Shown one piece after another: positions 1 to 8,710 of a stretch of DNA of 19,523 bases. Every line of letters begins with the position of its first letter. Within the stretch, counting starts at the first letter, position 1. Origin of the DNA: FEN-1279 sp964400285. Its GTDB lineage: Bacteria; Bacteroidota; Ignavibacteria; Tepidaquicellales; Tepidaquicellaceae. Below the pieces are notes generated by a model that did no database searches, was not told the DNA's origin, and worked only from the letters and a program-made list of their open reading frames with translations. Made by a program: the position numbers and the translations under genes. Location of the stretch: NCBI GenBank assembly GCA_964400285.1, contig CAYNTK010000017.1, positions 1 through 19,523 on the forward strand, given 5' to 3'.

Positions 1-336
<336 letters not shown>

Positions 337-427
337 AAATTAAACTTGGGAGTTTTACCTGATGTTTTAACTCAATTCACATTGACACGAAAAATTATAA
401 TTAAGTTTATTTCTAAACTCTGGCTTT

Positions 428-440
428 ATCTTAAAGAACG
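428..440 (-). promoter_or_regulatory. boxA-like rRNA antitermination site
   Basis: On the minus strand this reads CGTTCTTTAAGAT, close to the bacterial boxA core (TGCTCTTTAACA) bound by NusB/NusE. It lies between the predicted rRNA promoter and the 16S 5' end, about 90 nt before mature 16S, where leader boxA elements occur. The call rests on position plus a core match of about eight bases; no boxB was recognised. Confidence 0.6.
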
Positions 441-457
441 TTTTTCGTTAGGAATTA

Positions 458-488
458 CAAATATAAGTATTATAAACATTTAAGTCAA
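458..488 (-). promoter_or_regulatory. rRNA operon promoter
   Basis: On the minus strand TTGACT (488-483) is followed by exactly 17 nt and then TATATTTG (465-458). This fits the Bacteroidota sigma-A pattern (TTG at -33, TAnnTTTG at -7) and is also a fair sigma-70 promoter (TTGACT, 17 nt, TATATT). Transcription would start near 452, giving a leader of about 115 nt to the 16S 5' end with the boxA-like site inside it. Confidence 0.75.
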
Positions 489-591
489 TGTATAATAATC
501 TATATTTAATAACTTTTTTTAATTATTACTTTACTATTATTTAATAATTTTTTTATTAAAAATCAAGTATTATTTTAGACACTTTTAAAAG

Positions 592-1593
592 TCAATCTGT
601 TTCAGGTTTGAGGTTTCTTTGCATCAAGTTTTTTGTTGCAATATGTGGATTTCTATCCTCGAAGAGAATAGCATAAACTTCTTCAACTATTGGCATTTCA
701 ATTTTATATTTTCTTGAGAGTTCAAATGCTGATTTTGTAGTTGCCACTCCCTCAGCAACCATTTTCATTTCTTTTAATACGGTGTTAAGTTTTTTCCCTT
801 TTCCAATCTGCTCTCCAACATATCTATTTCTGGAATGAGGAGAGTTACAAGTTACAATCAGGTCTCCAATTCCAGACAAGCCAAAAAATGTTTCTTTACG
901 AGCTTTCAATAACAGTCCTAATTTCATTATTTCGTTTATACCCCGTGTCATTAAAGCGGCTATAGTATTATCCCCAAATTCCGCACCAACTACAATACCT
1001 GCAGCAATTGCAATAACATTTTTTAATGCGCCACCTATTTCCGTTCCTACTAAGTCCGAACTCGAATACACTCTGAAATAATTATTCGAAAAAACTTTTT
1101 GAACAATTTTTGCGGTTTGATGATTTAAAGATGCACTTACGACTGCCGTTGGTATTTTTCTCGAAACTTCTTCTGCATGAGAGGGTCCAGACAATGAAAC
1201 AATCTTTTCTTTTTTTGAATGTTTAAATACGTCGAGTAAAATATCCGATACTAACATTAAGGAATCGTTTTCAATTCCTTTTGCTGCACTTACTATAATT
1301 TCATCTTTAAATTTAAAATTGGTTAAAGGACTTAAATTATTTCTTATAAATTGAGTTGGTGTAGTAATTAAAAGAATATTTTTATCATAAACGGCATATT
1401 CTAAATCATTTGTTATTTTAATTCCCTTAGGAATTTTTATTTTCGGGAGGTAATAAAAATTTTCTCTATATTCTTCGAGAGTTTCTGCATACTCTTTATA
1501 ATACTCCCACAAAGTAACATTAAATCCATTACGATAAAGTAAAATTGCAAGAGTTGTTCCCCACCCACCGGCACCTAATACAGCAATTTTCAT
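592..1593 (-). CDS. gpsA: NAD(P)-dependent glycerol-3-phosphate dehydrogenase
   Basis: This 333-residue cytoplasmic enzyme reduces dihydroxyacetone phosphate to sn-glycerol-3-phosphate, the backbone of membrane phospholipids. The N-terminal Rossmann motif GAGGWG is at residues 7-12. The family motifs KGIE (105-108) and GPSHAEE (136-142) follow. The catalytic lysine is K191 in ALKNV, and the GIGDLIVTC and SRNRYVG segments (241-260) complete the substrate site. Length and motif order are normal for GpsA. The ATG sits just before the first beta strand, with no Shine-Dalgarno sequence. It begins 9 bp after the plsY stop, so the two are surely cotranscribed; PlsY uses the GpsA product. The stop codon is about 100 bp from the -33 box of the rRNA promoter, and no strong terminator lies between. 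Confidence 0.97.
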   Translation of the reverse strand: MKIAVLGAGGWGTTLAILLYRNGFNVTLWEYYKEYAETLEEYRENFYYLPKIKIPKGIKITNDLEYAVYDKNILLITTPTQFIRNNLSPLTNFKFKDEIIVSAAKGIENDSLMLVSDILLDVFKHSKKEKIVSLSGPSHAEEVSRKIPTAVVSASLNHQTAKIVQKVFSNNYFRVYSSSDLVGTEIGGALKNVIAIAAGIVVGAEFGDNTIAALMTRGINEIMKLGLLLKARKETFFGLSGIGDLIVTCNSPHSRNRYVGEQIGKGKKLNTVLKEMKMVAEGVATTKSAFELSRKYKIEMPIVEEVYAILFEDRNPHIATKNLMQRNLKPETD

Positions 1594-1602
1594 TACGGTA
1601 AA

Positions 1603-2301
1603 TTATTTTTTAGCGAAAGGAGCTTTGATTTTGAATATTCTTATTAACCACAGGTCATCGAACCTGTTTTCAGTTCCTATTAATAATCTTTTAATGTTCG
1701 CTCTATGATTATAAATTAATAAAAACGATACTGCTATACTAAAGAAGATTAGTGTATTGTATCCATAAATTTCTACATTAAAAATATTTTCTCTAATAAA
1801 CATAGTCATTGGAAAAACGAACGATGCAACAACAGAACCGAGTGAGACATAACCTGAGAAAATCAACACAATCACAAAAAATCCAAGACTAATAGATACA
1901 TCAACTGGTGCTAATGAAATCAACATACCCAAAGCAGTGTTAATTCCTTTTCCACCTTTAAATTTCATAAAAATAGAGAACGAATGACCTAATACTGCGG
2001 AGATACCTGCGATAATCCTTAATACCGTAATATCATCAAATGGAGTTAAATTCTTAAATGGTAAATTATGATAGAAGAAAGTAGAAATTAATAATACAAC
2101 TAACAGACCTTTTCCGATATCTAAAATCTGAACAAATATTCCGAGAGGAATTCCTAATACTCTGAAAGCATTAGTCGAGCCAAGGTTTCCACTTCCGTGT
2201 CTTCTTAAATCGATATTTTTAAAAACTTTACCAACAATATACGCGAAAGGAATTGCCCCGATAAAATAGCTAACTAATATTAATGCCAGTAAATATAACA
2301 T
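1603..2301 (-). CDS. plsY: Acyl-phosphate:glycerol-3-phosphate acyltransferase PlsY
   Basis: This inner-membrane enzyme moves an acyl group from acyl-phosphate (made by PlsX) to position 1 of glycerol-3-phosphate, the first step of phospholipid synthesis in most bacteria. All three conserved cytoplasmic-loop motifs are visible: SGNLGSTN at 37-44, HSFSIFMKFKGGKG at 106-119 and NHRANIKRLLIGTE at 198-211. Hydrophobic segments near 3-23, 52-75, 95-112, 137-170 and 182-197 fit the family's multi-pass topology. At 232 residues it is slightly longer than the usual 195-215, because of a short basic C-terminal tail. It lies 9 bp upstream of gpsA, which supplies its substrate. A promoter-like sequence stands in the 64-bp gap upstream. 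Confidence 0.96.
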   Translation of the reverse strand: MLYLLALILVSYFIGAIPFAYIVGKVFKNIDLRRHGSGNLGSTNAFRVLGIPLGIFVQILDIGKGLLVVLLISTFFYHNLPFKNLTPFDDITVLRIIAGISAVLGHSFSIFMKFKGGKGINTALGMLISLAPVDVSISLGFFVIVLIFSGYVSLGSVVASFVFPMTMFIRENIFNVEIYGYNTLIFFSIAVSFLLIYNHRANIKRLLIGTENRFDDLWLIRIFKIKAPFAKK

Positions 2302-2325
2302 TATTTGCGATTATATTATTGCAAA

Positions 2326-2356
2326 CAAATAAAATTACACAAAAATTTCAAGTCAA
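2326..2356 (-). promoter_or_regulatory. Putative promoter of plsY-gpsA
   Basis: On the minus strand TTGACT (2356-2351) is followed by 17 nt and TTTATTTG (2333-2326), seven of eight matches to TAnnTTTG. The spacing is identical to the rRNA promoter in this window. It lies in the 64-bp gap between the DUF4340 gene and plsY, so plsY-gpsA may be transcribed independently of the ABC cassette upstream. Confidence 0.5.
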
Positions 2357-2365
2357 ATGAAAAAC

Positions 2366-3286
2366 CTATTTTGTTACGAACATCTCTTTTTTAGGTTTAA
2401 AAATCATCTTTACGAAATTTGCATCAACTTCAAATAACTGTTTTTTATCGGCTGCTTTTAAAATATATTTGGGATTATCACCTTCACCTAATTTATAGAA
2501 ATTCACTTCATACATTTTATCTGCAAATACTTTTACAGTGTAATCGAATTTTATATTATCACTTATTGTAGAATCTATAAATCCAATTGTGTTGAAATTC
2601 TGAAATATATTGAATACACCTTCAGCAACATTATTATTAACAGAATCTTTACCCGAATGATAAAATCCTGCAGTATCTTTTTCAATCTTATAACTTTCCG
2701 ACGGAGAAATAAATTCTATGGACTTAATATTTCCCTTCGGTATATTAAAAATCAATTTATCTCTCCAATCATTAATAAGATTTTCTTTAACAAAATTGCT
2801 ACGCAAAAAATCACTGGCTAAAAATATTTCGTTCGATTCGGGTCTTTTGATAAAAGTTTGTCCGGGACCACTTGCAGGATTACCGACGAGTAAAGTTCCT
2901 ACTGCATTACCGCCTTGATAAACCGTTACTTTAGCATAATTAGTATCGTTAAATCCAAACCTATCTTTATTATTTGGATTGTCGGATACTTTGCTTTCGA
3001 GTTTATATTTTTTCAAATCCGATAATGCTGCAGTAACAAATTGTAAATACGCGGTATAATCAACGGGATATACCATTCTCCATTCCAGTCCAGCTTTTAC
3101 CAATGTAATTTTTTTACCGTTATGCTCGATTTCAAGCTTATCAACCGAAGCAGAATCTGTAGAAAATAATTGTTTTTCGATTTTGTATGTCGAGGTTTTT
3201 TCACCTCTATCTGTTGTTAAGAAATAAGCAACAATAATTAGTAGAACAAAAATTGCTGCTAAAATATATGTTTTGTTAGCTTTCAT
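2366..3286 (-). CDS. DUF4340 domain protein, partner of the GldG-type ABC transporter
   Basis: This 306-residue protein has one N-terminal membrane segment (about 7-23) without a convincing cleavage site, so the rest is probably anchored on the outer face of the inner membrane. The soluble part begins with the pattern of DUF4340 proteins: a lysine-rich strand, then VDKLEIEHNGKKITLVKAG and W-R-M-V-Y-P-V (about 49-75), then repeated beta strands. DUF4340 has no proven activity; it is known mainly from sitting next to GldG-like proteins. Only 3 bp separate it from the GldG-like gene upstream, so it is the last gene of the cassette and very likely a component of that transporter. I see no catalytic motif. 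Confidence 0.85.
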   Translation of the reverse strand: MKANKTYILAAIFVLLIIVAYFLTTDRGEKTSTYKIEKQLFSTDSASVDKLEIEHNGKKITLVKAGLEWRMVYPVDYTAYLQFVTAALSDLKKYKLESKVSDNPNNKDRFGFNDTNYAKVTVYQGGNAVGTLLVGNPASGPGQTFIKRPESNEIFLASDFLRSNFVKENLINDWRDKLIFNIPKGNIKSIEFISPSESYKIEKDTAGFYHSGKDSVNNNVAEGVFNIFQNFNTIGFIDSTISDNIKFDYTVKVFADKMYEVNFYKLGEGDNPKYILKAADKKQLFEVDANFVKMIFKPKKEMFVTK

Positions 3287-3289
3287 AAT

Positions 3290-4909
3290 TTATTTTGATT
3301 GCAAATTTTTCTTTCTTAATTTTCTTTTATTCCAAATAAAAAATCCTATTAATAAAACTGATGCAGGGGGAACTATCAAATTAAAATATTTAATAAATTT
3401 TTTTGTTGCATCAGAAGTTTCCTCAATTGGAGACTCCGAGGAATCTTTACCTCTAATTTCAGATAAACCGATGTCATCGGCAAGATAATCAACCATATTA
3501 ACAAAGAAGACAAGATTATCTTTTGGTGGTCTTTGTTCTTCGTTTGCAAAGTCACCATCACCGATAACAATTTGTTTCGATTCTTTAGATGAAAAATCGA
3601 CTTTGGTTCCGCTATATGGATTTGCATCTTGTGCAGTATCTTTCGGAATTTCTTTACCTGCATAAAAACTACTAAACTTGCCAGTATAAACAGCACCAAC
3701 TACGAAACCTTTTTGACCGAATAAAGTATCAGCAGCCTTTTTAGTTAAGTTCTGATATTGTTCAAGATTTAAAATGAAAAATCCCTCAGCTTTACCAGAC
3801 TTATCCGAAGTGGTTAAAAGAGGTTTTACCATAACGTTTTTTGCAGCAGCTTGCGAAATGTCAAGTGAACTTACGAAAGATAAAACAACAGCTTGTATGT
3901 TTTTAAAAGCTGGATTTTCTCTATCAATATTGGTAACAGTTGGGAAATAAGGATAGCTAATAGAAATTGGTATCCCAATTTGAGATTGAACTTGAACAGC
4001 AGAACATTGCATATCTCTAATCAAATCATTGTTAATAACAATTCCATAATTATTTAACATATCATCAAGATTTGTTTTAACCAAATCACCAATTACAATT
4101 TGCTGTTGGAAATTCGGGACTACTTTATTAATCAACCAAGCAATGTTACCACCACGCATAATAAACTGGTCAATCATAAACTTATGAGATTCGGGGAAAT
4201 CAGATTTCGGACCCATAACAATTAAAACATCAATATCAGCGGGAACGGGATTATTTTTACTAACATCAACACGAACCACATCATATTGAGAATTCAAAAC
4301 ATTATTAATTTGTTGAAATTTTGTATAATCATATTCATTGTGACCTTGTAAAAATCCAATTTTTTTCTTTTTATCAGCTGAAATCCTTTTTATCATATTG
4401 GTGATTTCATACTCAATATTGTTCATCGATTGAATGACAGGGATTACTTCTTGTTTACCTTGATACAAAAATACAAGACCAAGAAAAGCTTTTTTAACTT
4501 CGAGCTTATCATTATCTACTACCTGAATTTGAACGGGTTGGATACCATATTTGGCGGCTTCTTTTTCCATTTCCCCCTGTTCCGATTCACTCTCGCTCGA
4601 TGGATTTAAGAATTCATAATTCAAATTTCCATTCGAATATGATCTATAATCATTCAAAATATCCTGAATATTTCTTCTTAAATTGTTATAGGGTGCAGGG
4701 AGATTATCGCTGAAGTAAGCTTTTACAACAAGCTTATCCTGTAGATTTTTAACTATATCTTTACTGATATTCGATAATGTATAAGTTTTATTTTTTGTTA
4801 AATCCACCCTTGTAAATATTCTTTTGGATATAACATTTATTACAATTACGATTCCGATTATTATAGCAACTTTAATCAGAATATCTTTTTTTATGTCTTT
4901 TTTATTCAT
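3290..4909 (-). CDS. gldG: GldG-family ABC transporter auxiliary (substrate-binding-like) protein
   Basis: The 539-residue protein has a membrane helix at each end (about 11-28 and 508-526) and a large soluble region between, the layout of GldG / ABC_transp_aux proteins. The start of the soluble region, with VDLTKNKTYTLSNISKDIV (35-53) and the YRSYSNGNLNYEFLNP block (88-103), is characteristic. A central strand-loop DIDVLIVMGP (225-233) followed by a glycine-rich MRGGN (251-255) resembles the glutamine-amidotransferase-like fold of this family, with no catalytic Cys-His-Glu. A serine/glutamate-rich linker (104-118) may be disordered. In Flavobacterium johnsoniae GldA/F/G are needed for gliding, but related sets occur in non-gliders with unknown substrate, so the symbol denotes family only. 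It sits 42 bp after the permease gene and 3 bp before the DUF4340 gene. Confidence 0.85.
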   Translation of the reverse strand: MNKKDIKKDILIKVAIIIGIVIVINVISKRIFTRVDLTKNKTYTLSNISKDIVKNLQDKLVVKAYFSDNLPAPYNNLRRNIQDILNDYRSYSNGNLNYEFLNPSSESESEQGEMEKEAAKYGIQPVQIQVVDNDKLEVKKAFLGLVFLYQGKQEVIPVIQSMNNIEYEITNMIKRISADKKKKIGFLQGHNEYDYTKFQQINNVLNSQYDVVRVDVSKNNPVPADIDVLIVMGPKSDFPESHKFMIDQFIMRGGNIAWLINKVVPNFQQQIVIGDLVKTNLDDMLNNYGIVINNDLIRDMQCSAVQVQSQIGIPISISYPYFPTVTNIDRENPAFKNIQAVVLSFVSSLDISQAAAKNVMVKPLLTTSDKSGKAEGFFILNLEQYQNLTKKAADTLFGQKGFVVGAVYTGKFSSFYAGKEIPKDTAQDANPYSGTKVDFSSKESKQIVIGDGDFANEEQRPPKDNLVFFVNMVDYLADDIGLSEIRGKDSSESPIEETSDATKKFIKYFNLIVPPASVLLIGFFIWNKRKLRKKNLQSK

Positions 4910-4951
4910 AAAATTTTTGTTCTTTATTTTCTTTGAAGAAATAAAATTATA

Positions 4952-5659
4952 TTACCATTTTCGACCTTCAAGTGAAGTCTTAGTTAATAATAGCATTATA
5001 TAAATTCCGCTAAAATAATATATCAAATCTTTAGTATCGATTACTCCTCTTGTAATACTTGAGAAATGGAAATCCGTGCTTAAATATTCTACAATTGGGA
5101 CAAGTATTGGAGGAACGAACATCAGAATTTTATTCATCATAAATAATGCAAATATTATTAGAAAACTTATAATAAAAGCAACGACCTGATTTTCTGTTAA
5201 GGATGAAGCAAAAATTCCAATACTAATATATAATCCCGACATTAATACAAGGCCCACGTATGCACTGAATATCGAACCGAAATCCAATGAACCGAGAAAT
5301 TTTAAACTGATAACATATAATAAAGTAGGAACCAGAGTAAAAGTAGCGAGTGCGAGAGTCGAGAAGAATTTACCGAGGACAATATCGTAATCAGTTACAG
5401 GTTTTGTTAAAAGCAATTCTATCGTTCCAGTTTTTTTCTCTTCGGAAAAAGTCCTCATTGAAATTGCTGGAATAAAAAATAAAAGAATAAATGGAATGAT
5501 ATCAAAAACATTCCTCATCGAAATAACACCCGCAACGAATAATGTACTTGTAAAAAACCATCCTGTAATAATAAGGAAAACTACCATCACTATATATGCT
5601 ACAGGTGAATAGAAATACGATTTTAATTCTTTTTTAAATATTGTTAATATATTATTCAT
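4952..5659 (-). CDS. gldF: ABC-2 type transporter permease, GldF-like
   Basis: The 235-residue integral membrane protein has about six hydrophobic helices (near 18-40, 51-68, 97-118, 131-150, 157-180 and 212-226). The cytoplasmic loop SMRTFSEEKKTGTIELLLTK (67-86) is the signature of GldF-type ABC-2 permeases and is where the ATPase couples. The family usually has 235-245 residues, so it looks complete. It follows the ATPase gene by 12 bp and precedes the GldG-like gene by 42 bp. The cargo is unknown; the lack of a large periplasmic domain argues against a macrolide-export or lipoprotein-release system. Confidence 0.9.
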   Translation of the reverse strand: MNNILTIFKKELKSYFYSPVAYIVMVVFLIITGWFFTSTLFVAGVISMRNVFDIIPFILLFFIPAISMRTFSEEKKTGTIELLLTKPVTDYDIVLGKFFSTLALATFTLVPTLLYVISLKFLGSLDFGSIFSAYVGLVLMSGLYISIGIFASSLTENQVVAFIISFLIIFALFMMNKILMFVPPILVPIVEYLSTDFHFSSITRGVIDTKDLIYYFSGIYIMLLLTKTSLEGRKW

Positions 5660-5671
5660 ATTTTTAAATTT

Positions 5672-6616
5672 TTATTGAGTTGTTAACTTTCTGAAAATAT
5701 CTTCTAATGTTGTTTCTTCTTGGTGTAGGTCAATCAACACCATATCGTTAGACACAACTTTTTTAAATATTGCATCCCTAACTTCAGTTCCTTTATTAGC
5801 AGTAATATCAATATTCCAGACTTCGGAAGTATCAGAAATTATTTTTACTTTTTCAACACCACTAACAGATTCAAACATACTAATAATTTTTTCTTTTCCT
5901 GCTTTCGGGTCTTTTTTAAGGGTAAGACTAATAACTAACTGTCCTTGAAATCTTTTTTGGAGTGAATCTGTGGTACCGTCAGCAACAATTTCACCATTAT
6001 TAATAATAATAACTCTATCGCAAGTAGCCTGAACTTCTTGCAAAATATGAGTTGAAAGCATTAGAGTTTTTTGCTTTCCTAAATCTTTAATTAATTTTCT
6101 TATCTCGATAATTTGATTTGGGTCAAGGCCAGAAGTTGGTTCATCGAGCAGGAGGACTTCAGGATTGTGAATCATAGCTTGAGCCAGACCAACTCTTTGT
6201 TTGTAACCTTTGGATAACTCACCAATATCTTTGTGCTTGACTTCATCGAGCCCGCAGACTTTTACCATCCTTTTAACCGCATCGTCAATTTTAGATTTAT
6301 CAACGGATTGAAGCTCTGCGGCATATTTCAAATAATCAATAACATTCATATCTGAATACAGCGGATTTTGCTCCGGTAAATAACCAATTTTTTTTCTTAC
6401 CGCTAAAGCGTCTTTTTCCGTATCAATACCATCTACGAAAATTTTTCCGCTATTTTGAGTAATGTAAGTAGTAATTAATTTCATAGTAGTCGTTTTTCCT
6501 GCACCATTAGGACCAAGGAAACCGACTATTTCACCCGTTTTAACTTCGAATGAAATATCTTTTACAGCTGCTAAATCTCCGTAAAATTTGGTTAAATTTT
6601 CTATTTTTATTGACAT
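5672..6616 (-). CDS. gldA: ABC transporter ATP-binding protein, GldA-like
   Basis: The nucleotide-binding subunit drives the GldF/GldG-type exporter at the cytoplasmic face. Visible motifs are Walker A GPNGAGKTT (35-43), the Q-loop glutamine Q83, signature LSKGYKQR (134-141), Walker B VLLLDEP with D158/E159, and the H-switch STH (H190). After the ATPase core (about 1-225) there is a C-terminal beta-rich extension of some 90 residues ending in TLEDIFRKLTT, typical of the CcmA/GldA subclass. Length (314) is normal. It starts 47 bp after the rfbB stop with no obvious promoter or terminator between, so it may be read from the rfbB transcript. Whether it serves gliding, polysaccharide export or something else cannot be told. 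Confidence 0.92.
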   Translation of the reverse strand: MSIKIENLTKFYGDLAAVKDISFEVKTGEIVGFLGPNGAGKTTTMKLITTYITQNSGKIFVDGIDTEKDALAVRKKIGYLPEQNPLYSDMNVIDYLKYAAELQSVDKSKIDDAVKRMVKVCGLDEVKHKDIGELSKGYKQRVGLAQAMIHNPEVLLLDEPTSGLDPNQIIEIRKLIKDLGKQKTLMLSTHILQEVQATCDRVIIINNGEIVADGTTDSLQKRFQGQLVISLTLKKDPKAGKEKIISMFESVSGVEKVKIISDTSEVWNIDITANKGTEVRDAIFKKVVSNDMVLIDLHQEETTLEDIFRKLTTQ

Positions 6617-6663
6617 AATATATTATTAAATAACAAGTAAGTTAATAGTATTTTTTTAAAATT

Positions 6664-7689
6664 TCAAACCATTTTTGAAGAATAATTCTTTTCATAATAT
6701 TTAAGGTATTCACCGCTCATAACTTTTCGCCACCAGTTTTCATTTTCGACATACCATTTAATTGTCGCTTCGATACCATCTTCGAATTGATAAGCGGGCT
6801 TCCAGCCAAGCTCTGTCTGGATTTTAGTGGAGTCGATGGCATACCTTCTATCGTGTCCGGGTCTGTCTTTTACATAAGAAATCTGGTCTTCGGATTTATT
6901 CAGTAATTTTAAGATTATTTTTACGATATCGATATTATACCATTCATTGTTTCCGCCGATATTATAGACTTCACCGATTTTACCTTTATGAAGGACTTCG
7001 CAAATAGCCGAGCAATGGTCTTCAACAAAAAGCCAGTCACGAACATTTTTTCCGTCACCGTAAACCGGAAGTTTCTCGCCGTCGAGTGCCTTTGCAATCA
7101 TAAGCGGTATAAGCTTTTCAGGAAACTGATATGGTCCGTAATTATTCGAACATCGTGTTACGAGAATGGGCAGTTTATGAGTATGATAATATGCATTGCA
7201 CAATAAATCTGCTGACGCTTTGCTTGCGGAATAAGGGCTGTTAGTTGTTATTGGAGTTTTTTCCGTAAATTTAAGTTCTTTTTTATCTTCGGGAAGTGAA
7301 CCATAAACTTCATCGGTTGATACCTGAAGATATTTTTCAATTCCGACTGATTTGGCAATATCGAGTAGGGTTTGAGTGCCAAGAACATTAGTAACAATAA
7401 ATTCTTTTGCACCGAGAATGCTTCTATCAACGTGTGATTCAGCGGCGAAATTAATTATTGTATCTATATTATTTTCTTTGATTGTTTTTTCCGCAAAATC
7501 CTTATCGCAAATATCACCTTTTACAAATTTATAATTCGGGTGCTTCTCAATATCTGTAAGGTTTTCAAGGTTTCCTGCATATGTAAGTTTATCATAGTTA
7601 ATCACTTTATAATCATAATTTTTCAAAATATATTTTACAAAATTGCTACCGATAAATCCAGCACCACCGGTGATAAGAATATTTTTCAT
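6664..7689 (-). CDS. rfbB: dTDP-glucose 4,6-dehydratase
   Basis: This extended short-chain dehydrogenase converts dTDP-D-glucose to dTDP-4-keto-6-deoxyglucose, the second step towards dTDP-L-rhamnose and other deoxysugars of surface polysaccharide. The NAD-binding motif GGAGFIG is at 8-14. AAESHVDRS (82-90) and STDEVYG (124-130) carry the family pattern, including the catalytic T-D-E at 125-127. The YxxxK pair is Y153 and K157 in YSASKAS. The nucleotide-sugar site appears as GDGKNVRDWLFVEDH (211-225) and RPGHDRRY (276-283). At 341 residues it is complete. The other rml genes (rmlA, C, D) are absent from the window, so the pathway is split in this genome. It lies 47 bp upstream of the GldA-like gene, weakly hinting at a link between sugar synthesis and that transporter. 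Confidence 0.96.
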   Translation of the reverse strand: MKNILITGGAGFIGSNFVKYILKNYDYKVINYDKLTYAGNLENLTDIEKHPNYKFVKGDICDKDFAEKTIKENNIDTIINFAAESHVDRSILGAKEFIVTNVLGTQTLLDIAKSVGIEKYLQVSTDEVYGSLPEDKKELKFTEKTPITTNSPYSASKASADLLCNAYYHTHKLPILVTRCSNNYGPYQFPEKLIPLMIAKALDGEKLPVYGDGKNVRDWLFVEDHCSAICEVLHKGKIGEVYNIGGNNEWYNIDIVKIILKLLNKSEDQISYVKDRPGHDRRYAIDSTKIQTELGWKPAYQFEDGIEATIKWYVENENWWRKVMSGEYLKYYEKNYSSKMV

Positions 7690-7776
7690 AACAAAATCTT
7701 ATTAATTTTAATTTTTATATTTTTTAAATTTAAATAAAGTTTTAAAGTAAAAAGAAGAAAGAAAATAAATTTATTT

Positions 7777-7784
7777 CAAATATA
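7777..7784 (-). promoter_or_regulatory. Putative -7 box upstream of rfbB
   Basis: The minus strand reads TATATTTG, an exact match to the Bacteroidota -7 consensus TAnnTTTG and the same octamer as in the rRNA promoter here. It lies about 90 bp before the rfbB start, in the 137-bp gap after the beta-barrel gene. No TTG is present at the expected -33 position (about 7807), so the site is incomplete. Confidence 0.35.
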
Positions 7785-7826
7785 TCACTTATAACCTTTG
7801 ATAATCATTTACACATAGTTTCGAGT

Positions 7827-8549
7827 TTAATCCGTAAATAGCCCAAAATTTATTCCCAGATTGAAATTAAATCCGTTGGCTTTAATTCCCGAAGGAACAT
7901 TTTTCACAACCAATACATCTTCAAGTTTCCAGTCTTCTTGAACAGTGAACATATAACCTGCGTTCAATTTCAAATACATATATTTAGTTACAAAATAACC
8001 AATACCCAATTGAGGATTTATAGTAAAAGTTGTAGTGGAATAAGGGTTAGAACTAAAATTAGTAAAGAGCGAATCCCTCGAAGCATCCCATTCAGATGCT
8101 TTTTGATTGAATCGCGATATAGTTAATTTTGTAGTTCCAACTCCAATGTTTCCCCCAGCAGTGAAATCAAAACTTTTAGATAACTTTTGGTTGTATTCAA
8201 CGGAAATAGCAGCATATCGTAAAGAAAACTTTGCTGTGTATATTGGACTTGTTAATGATGTAGGAGTGGAATTTTTATCTTCAGTGAAGCCAGTACCAAA
8301 TGCACCAACTCTTAAACCTGAAACAATAGGAATATCAATAAAACCACCACCACCGAGCGTTAAATACCCACTTGTGGAAAATTTTGGAATTCCAATTTTC
8401 TCCATTTCTTCATTTAATACATCTACTTGAGGTATTTGCCACCCAATCATTGGACCACCGAAAATCGAGAATTTATTAAAAAATTGTGCTTTAGAGATAT
8501 TAGTAATAAAAAATAATGCAAAGACGATAACAAAATATTTTTTAACCAT
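7827..8549 (-). CDS. Secreted outer-membrane beta-barrel protein of unknown function
   Basis: The 240-residue protein has a clear signal peptide (basic start, hydrophobic core, SKAQ cleavage region at about 19-22). The rest is rich in alternating aromatic/polar strands with glycine turns (for example GGGGFIDIPIV, residues 46-56, and KLNAGYMF near 195-203). It ends in a strand-like FNFNLGINFGLF. This is the look of small 8-10-stranded barrels of the OMP_b-brl/PorT-like class common in Bacteroidota. No ligand or enzymatic motif is visible. It follows the TonB receptor gene by 161 bp; that gap holds no convincing promoter or terminator, so cotranscription is possible but unproven. The start codon directly precedes the signal sequence. 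Confidence 0.75.
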   Translation of the reverse strand: MVKKYFVIVFALFFITNISKAQFFNKFSIFGGPMIGWQIPQVDVLNEEMEKIGIPKFSTSGYLTLGGGGFIDIPIVSGLRVGAFGTGFTEDKNSTPTSLTSPIYTAKFSLRYAAISVEYNQKLSKSFDFTAGGNIGVGTTKLTISRFNQKASEWDASRDSLFTNFSSNPYSTTTFTINPQLGIGYFVTKYMYLKLNAGYMFTVQEDWKLEDVLVVKNVPSGIKANGFNFNLGINFGLFTD

Positions 8550-8710
8550 AATTTTATTTTTTTAATCAATTAAGCTAAAAAATTTTAGGGAATTATTAAA
8601 GTGAGAAATAAATGTTTAAAATTATGAATTTTGAATTAAGAATGAAAAAGAAAAAGTGTAAATATGGATTTTGATATCGTATTTTAAATTTTTCTATTAA
8701 ATTTTAACAA

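Noticed and set aside
3376..3699. 107-codon minus-strand frame inside the GldG-like gene
   Set aside because: It overlaps in another frame of the same strand a continuous 539-codon gene with both terminal membrane helices intact, so there is no sign of a frameshift.
8107..8430. 107-codon forward frame inside the beta-barrel gene
   Set aside because: Antisense shadow; the minus-strand gene has a signal peptide and a coherent beta-barrel pattern.
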